Positions 7,408 through 17,540 of a stretch of 64,000 nucleotides of DNA are shown one piece after another. Source of the DNA: Franconibacter pulveris DSM 19144 (GTDB lineage: Bacteria; Pseudomonadota; Gammaproteobacteria; Enterobacterales; Enterobacteriaceae); assembly GCA_000621185.1 (NCBI GenBank), contig KK211223.1, positions 269,077-333,076 of the forward strand. Reading direction: 5' to 3'. The notes under the pieces were generated by a model. It was not told the DNA's origin, did not search any database, and was given only the letters and a program-made list of their open reading frames with translations. Each line of letters begins with the position of its first letter. Positions within the stretch are counted from its first letter, which is position 1. The position numbers and the translations under genes are program-made.

Positions 7408-10089
7408 TTAAAAGAAATCATCCTGAAATGCCAGATCGATAATGACAGGGTACTTCTGATAACCCGTTTCCGTTTGCGCATCTTCCAGTATCAGCCAGTA
7501 TTCATTACGGCGATTGAAATTGGCGCCAATCAGCTTCAGCGTAACGTCACGAACACGTTTTTCCATGGTGTTGTTATCGCTGTCAAAGCAGATTCGCTCT
7601 TTACCGGATACCACATTGTTGGCGTGATCGACGATGAAGATGTTCAGCGTTCGCGATTCGTATAACTCACCTACCGGATGGGTTTGCAGCAGGCTGACTT
7701 TATCAATGTTATTGACGAGTTTGATCAACGGGTGGTAATTCACGATGTCTACCGGGCGACGCTGAGGTTGCTTTTCGGCAGCGGTTTTCTGCAGTGCTTT
7801 CACCTGCAGTACGGGAACGCAGACTTCCTGCAACATGGCGCCACCGTGCACAAACCGCGCTCCACCTGAAAAATGGAAACGCTGGATCCCTTTTGGAATC
7901 AGGAACTCGCTGCTATCGCTGACACCTGCGGTATCCGCCACTTTTCCTTGCCAGCAAAAATCATCGGCAGGAAGCTGATGGCCGATAATAAAGCGTTTGT
8001 GGTTTTTAATCGTATTGTCTGGTTTGATTTGCAGCGTAGTTTTATCCTGGCCAGAAAGAGGTTGCTGCTGGAACAGGAAACCGTGGTCCGCTGTTACGAT
8101 AATGCGTGTACCGTGGAGACGGTTTATCACACGGGTCACTAAATCCTTCAGTTCAACCACCGCGTTGCGGCACGCTTCGAAGGTCTTCTCCTCCGTCGAT
8201 GCGCTGTCACCCATGGCATCAATGGTGTTATGCCAGATATATACGACTTCGTAATCGCGAATAAGATCCCGTCCTTCCTGATTTTTCCATTTCAGAAGAT
8301 CGTCCGATTTTACTGCCATTCCTTTGTATTTCTTAAGAATGGTGTCGCGGTTAGGCGTACCTGAGGTAGACAACCCGTCTGCATAAACGATGTCGCCATT
8401 ACCCGGTTGATAACATATCTCGTTATGAGGCAATAATGCAGCCATACCCAGCTGGGTATAGCTGGGTAATACGCCCAACTGAGAACGCAATTCGGCAGTA
8501 AAGCGTTTTTCTGTATTGATCTGGTTGCCCAGTTCTTCTGCCACTTCATAACGTAGCGCGTCGGAGATGATCACAAACACACGCTTGATCTGCGGATTAT
8601 TAAACTGTGGCTTAACAGCCTCGTTAAAGAAGTTCTGCTGCCGTGGAATGCCCGGAATACGCCAATCCTGCACACGGTTTTCGGCTTCCAGAACCTTATT
8701 CCAGTTCCGGCTTAGTTCTGCCAGGTACCAGTTGGAATACAGCGCTTCGATATAATCATCCAGGCTTTTCAGGATCATGGCGCCTTTGCTGTGAACCATT
8801 AGCGCGTATTCGTTAAACAGGCGGTAGGCCTGGTCAAAGCGGAACAGCTCTTCACAGTACGCTTTCCAGAACGTGGCGCTGTCCTGATAGTGGAAACCAT
8901 CAATATGGCGATTACGCAGGTTCAGCAGCCGTTCGGCCTGACGCAGCGCATCATAGATGGCGTAGTATTCCTGGCGTGTCTGACACCAGTATTTACTCTG
9001 GCGTTCGGACAGCAGTTTCTTGAAGGCTTCGCGATCGAGTGTGGTGCTCTCTTCCTGAAGCTGCGTCACCAGCGCATGAATGATGGTCTGTTCAATGCTC
9101 AGCGTGGTTTCGCACTCGTGCAAATCATACGGCGAGCTGAGGCGGTACTGGTCTTCTGGTCGCAGCGCATCCTGCATCTGTTGTGCGCAATAATCATAGG
9201 CTTCTTTATAGCGCCGGTCGGCACGCCAGGTGACCATAAAGGCCAGCGCGGAGGCTCTGCCCGACGGTGTGGTCAGCACGTTTTTTTCCAGCCATTCGCG
9301 TTTCTGCGGGTCTGCCTGTGCGGAGAGATCGGTGCAGAACAGCTTGAGGATCAGATTTTCCAGGGTTGGATGTTCAGCCTGATAGCCCATTTCCTGATTC
9401 AGAATGTCCCACAGTACACTTTCCAGATCGTGGCGTTTCAGCATCGCCAGCGTATTTTCCAGGGCGCTGTCGTCATCTTTCTGCTGATTAACGTATTGGG
9501 TAATCAGGCTAAACAGAATCTCTTCTGTTTTTGCTGTTTTTACGCCAGCGATGACCGCAACCATCTTCTTATCAAGAGAGGTTTCGTTTTCGTGCTCAGT
9601 GACCAGGCCTTTTAAGGCGGAAAGACGTTTAGTGCTGAAAAATGCCTTCCGGCGCTGAATATGCTCGCGTAGGCCAAGCTGCGGAATGCCTAACGTATTC
9701 AGCGTGATGGCGGCGAAGTCGGCGTGGAACTCCGTACTGTAAAGACGAATATCCAGCAGCCAGTCAGACTCTTTTGGAGGCGCATCGTGAGGGAACCACA
9801 GCAAAAACTGCTGTTCAGGCTCATCAATTTCAATGCGCTTTTTCACCGCCAGCTGCGACTGGTCGGTCATATCGAGCAGCGTGACATTTTCCAGTTCAAG
9901 GTTACCCAGCTCTTCCAGGAAACGCTTATCGGGATCGTGCCAGAAAACGATGCGATATTCGGCGAATTTTGCTTTAAGGCCGGCAATAAATTCCTGATTT
10001 TGCAAGATCACAATCCCATTTGATTCTTTACGTTCAAGGAAGTCAGAGCGTTGGAAACCAATATTCAACGTTCCGACACAAAGCGGCAT
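7408..10089 (-). CDS. pglZ: BREX protein PglZ (alkaline-phosphatase superfamily)
   Basis: PglZ is a core BREX component required for methylation and defence; its exact chemistry is not settled. The long frame codes 893 residues. The phosphatase-superfamily metal sites are visible: VFVIISDALRYE with Asp510 and IIVTADHGFLF with Asp668. Start choice is uncertain. Recognisable PglZ sequence begins near residue 29 (LQNQEFIAGLKAKF), where a GTG at 10011 and a TTG at 10005 follow a GGGA. The first 26 codons may be untranslated. The gene follows pglX after a 105-base gap that contains a strong hairpin, and brxL follows 10 bases downstream. Confidence 0.93.
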   Translation of the reverse strand: MPLCVGTLNIGFQRSDFLERKESNGIVILQNQEFIAGLKAKFAEYRIVFWHDPDKRFLEELGNLELENVTLLDMTDQSQLAVKKRIEIDEPEQQFLLWFPHDAPPKESDWLLDIRLYSTEFHADFAAITLNTLGIPQLGLREHIQRRKAFFSTKRLSALKGLVTEHENETSLDKKMVAVIAGVKTAKTEEILFSLITQYVNQQKDDDSALENTLAMLKRHDLESVLWDILNQEMGYQAEHPTLENLILKLFCTDLSAQADPQKREWLEKNVLTTPSGRASALAFMVTWRADRRYKEAYDYCAQQMQDALRPEDQYRLSSPYDLHECETTLSIEQTIIHALVTQLQEESTTLDREAFKKLLSERQSKYWCQTRQEYYAIYDALRQAERLLNLRNRHIDGFHYQDSATFWKAYCEELFRFDQAYRLFNEYALMVHSKGAMILKSLDDYIEALYSNWYLAELSRNWNKVLEAENRVQDWRIPGIPRQQNFFNEAVKPQFNNPQIKRVFVIISDALRYEVAEELGNQINTEKRFTAELRSQLGVLPSYTQLGMAALLPHNEICYQPGNGDIVYADGLSTSGTPNRDTILKKYKGMAVKSDDLLKWKNQEGRDLIRDYEVVYIWHNTIDAMGDSASTEEKTFEACRNAVVELKDLVTRVINRLHGTRIIVTADHGFLFQQQPLSGQDKTTLQIKPDNTIKNHKRFIIGHQLPADDFCWQGKVADTAGVSDSSEFLIPKGIQRFHFSGGARFVHGGAMLQEVCVPVLQVKALQKTAAEKQPQRRPVDIVNYHPLIKLVNNIDKVSLLQTHPVGELYESRTLNIFIVDHANNVVSGKERICFDSDNNTMEKRVRDVTLKLIGANFNRRNEYWLILEDAQTETGYQKYPVIIDLAFQDDFF

Positions 10090-10147
10090 TTTATCATGAA
10101 CTGGAAGTGACGGATGCCTGAATAAGGCGGGCTCCCTGTATGGAGAT

Positions 10148-10173
10148 CACCACCGGGCTGAAGCCCGGTGGTG
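10148..10173 (-). repeat. Perfect hairpin in the pglX-pglZ gap
   Basis: An 11-bp perfect stem (10148-10158 with 10163-10173, GC-rich) and a TGAA loop sit between pglX and pglZ in the otherwise tightly packed BREX operon. There is no T run on the minus strand, so it is not a strong terminator. It could be an mRNA-stabilising or processing element, or a short intergenic repeat. Confidence 0.6.
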
Positions 10174-10194
10174 GGGAAGGCTACGCAATCTGGC

Positions 10195-13100
10195 TTACAT
10201 CACCTCAGGCGCATTGCCGGTAATGGCTTTCACATCCGCCAGCAGATCGCCAAACTTACCGTAGTTAACCTTGACGCCGTCGTCGAGATCAATACTGATT
10301 CTCATATCAGCGTAGTGGCGTAAGCGATCGTCGAAGCTGCGCAGTTCGTTGAATTTCTTGCTCAGATTGTCGCGATCGCGCTTCAGACGGGTGGCTTCGC
10401 CGCCGGTGGCGCCATCAATCTGTTCATTCAGGCGGTCGATATTGGCCTGGTAGCGCGCCAGTAGCGGCACCACATATTCGGTACGCATTCTCGCCAGCGT
10501 CGCGTCGTTGTAGCGATGCAGATAGACCAGGCACTCGAACGCTTTTTCTTTACCGGAGCTGAACAGCCAGTAGATCGGGCGCTTTTTATACATCTTCAGA
10601 TGATCTTTCCAGAACTGAGTGGAAAGATAGCGGCGGATGGTGTCCAGCGCGGATTCGCCTTTTTTCGGCTTGATTGCGTATAAACAGAGGCTTTCGGCGA
10701 TAAATTCAAGGTTTTCCTGTAGGTGTTCCTCACCCCAGACGGTGCGGACAAACTCTTTGACGCGAGAGGTGACGTCATCATCAAACCACTCGTCATCCAT
10801 CAGCGGCAGGATGCCATCATTGTCCGCAGGGAAGGTTTTGTAGGCACCTTCAGCGACGAGATCGGCAAAGCCTCTGTTACCTTCATGGGCGTAGACCAGG
10901 CCTTCGCGATCGAGGGAGTAGCGGCCCATTTGGCAGCCAACAATGAAACTGAAAATTTTTAATATTATTTCTGAAATGTTTTTTTTATATTTTTCATCAT
11001 TACTTTGATCACTAAATAAAAAATCAGGATTAATGAATAAGGTTATATCTTTTTTCTCTACTTGTGCAGATAATGATTCATTCAAACCATATGTCGAGAT
11101 GACAATTTCATTATTTTCTACTTCTAAATCTAAAGCACGGCTGACTACTAATTGATTCTTTTCAATAATTTCTTCAAAAATAAAGCTTAACTTAGATTTA
11201 CTTTTTTTTAAAACATCAGTAAATCTGTAATCATAAGATAACTCGTTGTTGTCCCAATCATCCTTGTGTATCCTTAATAATTCAAGAACATTTTTTTCAA
11301 GGGCACTTAGAGACTCGGGGATAATACATGGTAATTTTGCCATGTCACCAACAGGGGTGGTTACTGTGGGGTTTATTGCCTGTAATAAATAATGAGATAC
11401 CTTACTATTTAGTATCCCTAAGATTAGGTTTTTGCTATTTGAGCTATAAAAGCAAGGGGATAGATCGCCTGGGATGAACCCATCTGGGTGTAACCTAAAC
11501 CCGGTAACTCCAGTTCCAAGACGAGGCCAGCAAATAGCCTCAGAAAAATAAAGATCTTCGCTTGGAATAATAGAACCATTAAATTTCTTTAATTTTTCGC
11601 CATTATTTTCCCAATCAACAACTAACTCAAGATTCCCAAACCATTTCCTAGACTCACCACCATTATTAAATCTGAACCAACGCTTTCCGCTTACCAAAGC
11701 TTCTTTTTTAGATTTAGATTGAAGATCAATGTAATCTATATTGCACTCAAACCAATATCTTATAAATTTATCTTTGTTGCCTGTCTGTAATCCACGTCGA
11801 GTTTTCCCAATATCAGAAAGTTTCTCAGATTTGAAAGTATTGATAGCATTATAATCCAGCCAGTAAGCAAATGGAGTGTCTGGGATTTCTTTAAAAACGT
11901 TTTGTTCGTTTTTATTGAATACGTTACTTCCTTTAATTAGCGCTGTTTTTTTTTGTTCTTCGTTACCATCTACTAAACGGAAGAAAGTTGGTTTGTAACG
12001 TCCATTTAGAATGTTATTAATGACCCAAGCTGTAGTCTGTACTATCTCACCAGTTATCTGTCCAAAAGCCCTAGCTCCCAAATGAGCCATTGTTATAATA
12101 GTATTATTTTCTAGGAGCCATAATCGTAGTGAATCAAAACTTGATAAAAACATCCAAGCCTGCATATTTACTTGAGCATTGAACCCATTTTCTTTAAGCA
12201 AATAAAATGCATGCTGCATAAACATTGCAAACAAATCTGACTTACTGTCCGGGAAATTATTTTTGGCAAACTCTTTCAGCTCACCATTCATTCCTTTGCC
12301 GCCCATATACGGCGGATTCGCTACCACCGCATCATACCGCTGCGCCAGGATCCACGCCTGCTGAATATACGGAAGAAACGCTTTCGCCGCCGCCTTCTGC
12401 TGGAAATCCCCTTCCTGCTCCAGACGATACAGCGTATCAAGAAACGCCTTCAGTTCCGCTTCGTCTTCCTGCGGCACCTGAATCAGCGAGCCCAGCGTTT
12501 TGGCATTCACAAAGCGTTTCAGCGTACGCATCAGCAGCTGATATTCCGCGCTGTCGGTGTGGGCTAATGCGGTATTTTCGGCAAACAGATCCCCCATGCT
12601 GCCGGTCTGGCTCTGCTGGTGGAAGTTCAACTGCTGCCACAGCTTAGCAATATCCAGATGCAGGCTCTCCTGCAGGGAGACAATATTCAGGCGCACGTCG
12701 CGGGTGAATATCCGGCGGTCATCCTGACGGGCCATCATTAATAAGGCAAAGCCGGAAAGCTGGGCAGCGCGGTCGTCAATGTCGAGACCAAAAATATTAT
12801 TTTCCAGAATCAGCTGTGGAATATCGCGGGCGCGATAGCCGCGCTCTTCGTAGATACTTTTCAGCACGTTATAGGCTTCAATCAAAATATGCCCTGAGCC
12901 GCAGGCCGGGTCGAGCACCTTGATGCTTTCCGGTTCAATGCTGGCAGGCGTTATGGCAGCCAACTGCGCCTGCACTTCCGGCGCCTGTTCGGCTGGCTCA
13001 ATGTAGTAGTCCATTTTGCCTTTCAGCGGCGAGTCCGGGTAGGTCTGCAACCACTGGCGGCCGACGGAGTTTTGCACCAGATACTGCACAATCCAGTTTG

Positions 13101-13842
13101 GGGTAAACAGCTGGGTGGCGGCAGGAATATCTTCGCTCTTTACTACCTTGCCGATAACGGCGTCTTTTTTCTCAGAGATATAAAACTGGTACAGCCAGCC
13201 GATAACCTCAACATCTTCCCAGTCTTCAGGCGGAATGCCGTCCACCAGACCGCGCAGAATGGAGTCGGTGCGGGTCAGGTTATCCGGCAGCAGCAGTTCG
13301 GCTTCATCATCGACTGCTTCAAACAGGAACGGCATCGCGCGTTGCAGGGCGTGGCACTGCGCCAGCAGCAATTCACGGTAGATGGCTTCGTCCTGGTTGC
13401 CGGAGAGCTTCATCTCAACCAGCTGCGCCTTTTTCTCCGGTAGCAGGGCTTCCGCCACTTCCGGCACATGGTCCAGCACTTCAAAGCTGTTTGGGTTATC
13501 CGGGTGCGAGAGCATGCGGAAACCGTGGTCAAGATAACCCTGGATCTCCATATAGCGAATGGCGCATAAGCGGTTGAACCAGGTGTAGGCGCAGTGCTCA
13601 ACCAGCACATCAAAGCCCTGTTCGCGGGCGCGTTTTACCAGACGATCGCGGCGGGTGAGGGTAGATTTCGGATAGTCGAACTGTCCGTAACGCACGGTCT
13701 CGCCAACGATTTCAGCATCGGCAACCTGCAAGTTACCTTTTTTATCAACGGAGATACCCAGCGTGGTGAGCTTATCGATAACCGAATTACGAAATTGATC
13801 ACGTGCCTTTGGGGCATATTTTTTGATGTTATTGGTATTCAT
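10195..13842 (-). CDS. pglX: BREX adenine-specific DNA methyltransferase PglX
   Basis: PglX methylates an adenine in a non-palindromic site, marking host DNA so that BREX spares it. The 1215-residue protein has SAM-binding motif I DPACGSGHILIE at Asp311 and catalytic motif IV NPPY at Asn509, the usual order for gamma-type N6-adenine enzymes. From about residue 518 to 961 (bases about 12290 down to 10960) the DNA turns sharply AT-rich with many AAA/TTT codons, while both ends have ordinary GC. This stretch covers the target recognition region, so the specificity module was probably exchanged by recombination. The gene lies 45 bases after brxC. Start ATG at 13842 is preceded by AGGA. No frameshift or stop was seen, so it should be functional. 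Confidence 0.96.
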   Translation of the reverse strand: MNTNNIKKYAPKARDQFRNSVIDKLTTLGISVDKKGNLQVADAEIVGETVRYGQFDYPKSTLTRRDRLVKRAREQGFDVLVEHCAYTWFNRLCAIRYMEIQGYLDHGFRMLSHPDNPNSFEVLDHVPEVAEALLPEKKAQLVEMKLSGNQDEAIYRELLLAQCHALQRAMPFLFEAVDDEAELLLPDNLTRTDSILRGLVDGIPPEDWEDVEVIGWLYQFYISEKKDAVIGKVVKSEDIPAATQLFTPNWIVQYLVQNSVGRQWLQTYPDSPLKGKMDYYIEPAEQAPEVQAQLAAITPASIEPESIKVLDPACGSGHILIEAYNVLKSIYEERGYRARDIPQLILENNIFGLDIDDRAAQLSGFALLMMARQDDRRIFTRDVRLNIVSLQESLHLDIAKLWQQLNFHQQSQTGSMGDLFAENTALAHTDSAEYQLLMRTLKRFVNAKTLGSLIQVPQEDEAELKAFLDTLYRLEQEGDFQQKAAAKAFLPYIQQAWILAQRYDAVVANPPYMGGKGMNGELKEFAKNNFPDSKSDLFAMFMQHAFYLLKENGFNAQVNMQAWMFLSSFDSLRLWLLENNTIITMAHLGARAFGQITGEIVQTTAWVINNILNGRYKPTFFRLVDGNEEQKKTALIKGSNVFNKNEQNVFKEIPDTPFAYWLDYNAINTFKSEKLSDIGKTRRGLQTGNKDKFIRYWFECNIDYIDLQSKSKKEALVSGKRWFRFNNGGESRKWFGNLELVVDWENNGEKLKKFNGSIIPSEDLYFSEAICWPRLGTGVTGFRLHPDGFIPGDLSPCFYSSNSKNLILGILNSKVSHYLLQAINPTVTTPVGDMAKLPCIIPESLSALEKNVLELLRIHKDDWDNNELSYDYRFTDVLKKSKSKLSFIFEEIIEKNQLVVSRALDLEVENNEIVISTYGLNESLSAQVEKKDITLFINPDFLFSDQSNDEKYKKNISEIILKIFSFIVGCQMGRYSLDREGLVYAHEGNRGFADLVAEGAYKTFPADNDGILPLMDDEWFDDDVTSRVKEFVRTVWGEEHLQENLEFIAESLCLYAIKPKKGESALDTIRRYLSTQFWKDHLKMYKKRPIYWLFSSGKEKAFECLVYLHRYNDATLARMRTEYVVPLLARYQANIDRLNEQIDGATGGEATRLKRDRDNLSKKFNELRSFDDRLRHYADMRISIDLDDGVKVNYGKFGDLLADVKAITGNAPEVM

Positions 13843-13887
13843 AGAAAATCCTGCAAAGGGCAGCAGATCGCTGCCCTGAAATGTGAG

Positions 13888-16800
13888 TTACTGAAGACGA
13901 ATCCGGTCACCTGCCTCAATGGCTGCCAGCAGGGCTGCACGAAGCGTATCCAGCGCTTTTTCCACCTGCTCGGCGGTTTCCAGCACTTCACCACCGGTGG
14001 CTTTGCGCATCTCACTGGCAACATTCACCAGATGCGTTTTTTTCGGTACCGGCTGGATAACGGGGTTTTCTACCACAGCATAAGTCTGCTGTGACTCTGC
14101 AGCGTGTGTAGCTTCATTCGCTGCCCGTAGCTGGGCTTCCTGCTTTTTACGCAGTTCGTCGATCCACTGGTTAATCTTCTTCTCGGCATCCGTCTGCAGC
14201 GCCTTTGTCTCTTGCTGTTCCGCCAAAATTTCCGGAATCGACTGGCTGACTTCGGCGCGTTTTCTGGCTTTTTGCATCGGCAGCAGAACATTGTTTTGCA
14301 GCTCTGACGTGGCGTGTGCTTCCTGCAAGCGCTGACGGCTCTCCTCAATGCGGGCGTCAATACGCTCGAGGGCGTGCTGGCGGTGCTTTTCGACTAACTG
14401 ATGGTTGACGTTCTGGACCTGTTCAATCAACGGCGTGATGCGATTGAGATGCTTATAAGGTTCCGGCATCTGCCAGATGCTTTCCAGCTCACCCAGCGCT
14501 TTTACCGCCACGGCGTCTTTTTCCAGCGCGCTGCGGTTGGATTTAAAACTGCCATTCAGCGCCGCGCCCAGCTTTTGCCAGGTAGCAAACTGCTTACGGT
14601 AGAAATCGACCAGATCTTCGCGATCTTCACTGAAATCCAGTAGCTCATTGGCCTGGCTGGTGACCTTCTCAATCAGGGCAAAATCTTCTTTTTCACTGAG
14701 AATGGAATTCAGCAGGCGCAGGCCAGTTTCAATCTCATTTTTACCGGGATTGTTTCCACCTTCCGCTTTTGCTCTGAAGACATTCAGCTCCTGCTTCCAG
14801 TCGTTGAAGACCAGGCGGATATGTTCAACCAGGGCGGGTTCTTCACGCTCGCTAAAGGGCTGCTGGGCAATCTCCGCCATAAGTTGCGCGGCCTTGCGAA
14901 TTTGCGATTCGTCGTGACGACGAATTTTGTGCAGACGCAACTCACTGTGGCGACGGCTGTTATTAAACAGCTCCCACACCTGCTTACGCTCGATATTATT
15001 ATTCTGCTGACTGAAGCTGAATTTACCTTTGCGCGCCAGACGGGCAACCAGCAGCTTCACTTCTTCTTCCGGCCATCCATAAGGGCGACGGGCAAAGTGG
15101 TTTAGAATATCGCGTAAATAGACGGGCTTATTGTACTCGATGTTCATGCTGACCCAGGTTTCCACTTCGCGCATCGCATCGGGATTGGATTCCTCCAGTT
15201 CGCCCAAATCCAGCTCCGCATCATTCTCCACCGTAAGCAGCGCATGGATTTCACGTGCGATATCGCCGTTGAACGGACGCAGCATTTTTAGCTTGCCGAA
15301 CGTATTTTCAATCACGTAACGACAGGCTTCATCCACAATGCTGGATGGCGTCGACGATTTCTTCGGTAAGCGCTCGCCAATCGCCCAGACGTCTGCTTCG
15401 GCAATAAGCGACTCCAGCTGTACGCGAAGCATTTTCTCGCGAACGCTGTTTTCGCGGGCTTTTTCTGAAAGCAGGCTGGCCTGTTCCGGGCGCTGCCCGG
15501 CGTTGTCCCGAAGAAATTTCTCGGTCTGGACAACTAAATCGATATCGGTCCAGGTCCGGGCATCGGCAGGCAGACGAATTAAAATGCAGCCGTCTCCCTC
15601 TGAGGTGTATGGGCGGCACGCGGCATCATTGTCATAAAAATCATAGGTCGGATCTTTGGGTGTGAGGATCTTCACCACAAGATCGTTAAGCATTGCGCCA
15701 TCTAACGGGTGACCGTTCAGGAAGCGGCTGATGTCGAAATCCTGCTTATTTGCCGGGTAGCGGTACTTCCGGTTTTTCAGAATGTCATCAAAGATGATCG
15801 AGGCCAGTTTTTTATTAATTGCAGAGAAATCGACTTCAACGTTACGAATTTCGTTCTCGATCTCTTTTTCTTCGTTGGTCAGGAACACGTATTTGTCTTC
15901 AACACGTGCAATCAACATTTCCCGTTCCAGCTTGTTCAGGCTTTTTTCAACGCGACGGCGTAGCTCGACTTTGTCGGCATCGATTTTGTCTATCGACAGT
16001 GTGACCAGATTATCGAGTGTACTTTTCAGCACATCGACATAGCGGATCAGAAACAGGGTTTTTAGTAAGTTGCCATCGAACTCATCAAGGATGCCATTCT
16101 GGCAAGCTTGTGTGATGGTGCGGCTGACGGCTGGTTCGAGGAAGCTTTCAATTGCGGCATAAAAACGCCAGAACGGTACCAGAGAATCCAGACCTTGCGG
16201 GGCGATTTGCTGTGCCGCAGTCTGGAAGGCTTCCAGTTGTGAGCGTTCACCCATGGCTAACTGTTTACCAGCGGCACCTTTAGTACGGATAGATTCAAAG
16301 ACCTTCTGCAGAATCTGGTAGTGCCACGGGACAAACGGGTAGTTATCAATAAACTCTTCTTCACTGGTATAGGGGCGCAAAGAAGCGGTGGTTGTAGGGT
16401 CAAACGCAAGCTGGTTACGCAGGATGTCGCCTTTTTCCTGCCAGACTTTAGCCAGCGCAGGTTTTGCAGCATCGGTTTTCACCAACAACCGTTTTTGAAT
16501 AACTTCAGATGTGTTGGAGCTTGAGAGCTGCAGGCGAGTTGAGAAGCGGCCTTGGATTTTAGAGAAATCTTGTCCGTCGCGGCTACTCATACCGCCAATG
16601 GCTGCGTTAATATCCGCTTGTGAAGTGACAACAACCCAAGCGCGTCCGCCGCAAATCACACCGAGATTTTCAGTAATAGTCTGCAGCTTCAACATCATCT
16701 GCGTATTTTTACCAATGAACTGGCCGACTTCATCCACCATAAAGAGGATATTTTTGCCGTTTTCATCGAGCCATTCTTTGACCCATTGGCAAAAATTATT

Positions 16801-17529
16801 GATATCCAAGGGGAAGTTCTTATCCAACTGTTCCACCCACTGACGCGAAGCGTCAACGCTTTGCCCCGTGGCCTGGCTTAAAGCTTCCGCCATTTCATCA
16901 CTGATGAAATAGTAGGAGTCGCGCTCATCTTCCCAGTGTGAACCGTTGATATCAGCAAAGGCCGTTTTAAACGTTTCGTATTGTCCGCGCTTAGTCAGCT
17001 CACGCTCAAGATGGGCAATATGCGGAAAATCAGCACAGTAACCAACCCGTTCATTAAATACCTTCAGAAAGACTTTAAGGATGGCGTCTTCTTTGTCATC
17101 GACGTTAGCACGAGAGTCAATATTGAACAGAATCACTTCCGTCGGGTAATGAACCGCTTTATTGATATCAGCCAGGAACAGAGCATCTTTAATTTTGTCT
17201 TCAAAGAAGGAGTAGGCATTACGCTCCGTACCGTTATGGCTAACTTTACGGTTAGACAGCAGATACGACAGGATCTTGATAAAGTGCGATTTACCGGAGC
17301 CAAAAAAACCTGATACCCATACGCCAATTTTGTTTTCCAGGCTTATACGCTCCGGACCGGTTGCCGGAACATAAGATTCAAAGAAATGGCGAAGATGCCC
17401 TTCCAGTTCCCGGGTTATGACGTATTCATCAAGCTCAATCCAGGCATTGGCATCGTCTGTCTGTTCGGCTTTTACAACGCCATTAATATTTCGGTTCAGA
17501 CGCTTCTCAAAGATCTGTTCAATATTCAT
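13888..17529 (-). CDS. brxC: BREX ATPase BrxC
   Basis: BrxC is the large P-loop ATPase of BREX (DUF499/PglY-like) and is needed for both methylation and defence. The 1213 residues carry Walker A GFFGSGKSHF at about 74-83 and a Walker-B-like segment ILFMVDEVGQFIG at about residue 259-271. The C-terminal third is rich in Lys, Glu and Gln and looks like long helices or coiled coil (QARKRAEVSQ, EILAEQQETK). It starts 11 bases after brxB and is followed by pglX. Length agrees with intact type I BrxC. Confidence 0.95.
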   Translation of the reverse strand: MNIEQIFEKRLNRNINGVVKAEQTDDANAWIELDEYVITRELEGHLRHFFESYVPATGPERISLENKIGVWVSGFFGSGKSHFIKILSYLLSNRKVSHNGTERNAYSFFEDKIKDALFLADINKAVHYPTEVILFNIDSRANVDDKEDAILKVFLKVFNERVGYCADFPHIAHLERELTKRGQYETFKTAFADINGSHWEDERDSYYFISDEMAEALSQATGQSVDASRQWVEQLDKNFPLDINNFCQWVKEWLDENGKNILFMVDEVGQFIGKNTQMMLKLQTITENLGVICGGRAWVVVTSQADINAAIGGMSSRDGQDFSKIQGRFSTRLQLSSSNTSEVIQKRLLVKTDAAKPALAKVWQEKGDILRNQLAFDPTTTASLRPYTSEEEFIDNYPFVPWHYQILQKVFESIRTKGAAGKQLAMGERSQLEAFQTAAQQIAPQGLDSLVPFWRFYAAIESFLEPAVSRTITQACQNGILDEFDGNLLKTLFLIRYVDVLKSTLDNLVTLSIDKIDADKVELRRRVEKSLNKLEREMLIARVEDKYVFLTNEEKEIENEIRNVEVDFSAINKKLASIIFDDILKNRKYRYPANKQDFDISRFLNGHPLDGAMLNDLVVKILTPKDPTYDFYDNDAACRPYTSEGDGCILIRLPADARTWTDIDLVVQTEKFLRDNAGQRPEQASLLSEKARENSVREKMLRVQLESLIAEADVWAIGERLPKKSSTPSSIVDEACRYVIENTFGKLKMLRPFNGDIAREIHALLTVENDAELDLGELEESNPDAMREVETWVSMNIEYNKPVYLRDILNHFARRPYGWPEEEVKLLVARLARKGKFSFSQQNNNIERKQVWELFNNSRRHSELRLHKIRRHDESQIRKAAQLMAEIAQQPFSEREEPALVEHIRLVFNDWKQELNVFRAKAEGGNNPGKNEIETGLRLLNSILSEKEDFALIEKVTSQANELLDFSEDREDLVDFYRKQFATWQKLGAALNGSFKSNRSALEKDAVAVKALGELESIWQMPEPYKHLNRITPLIEQVQNVNHQLVEKHRQHALERIDARIEESRQRLQEAHATSELQNNVLLPMQKARKRAEVSQSIPEILAEQQETKALQTDAEKKINQWIDELRKKQEAQLRAANEATHAAESQQTYAVVENPVIQPVPKKTHLVNVASEMRKATGGEVLETAEQVEKALDTLRAALLAAIEAGDRIRLQ

Positions 17530-17540
17530 TGCTGTGCTCT

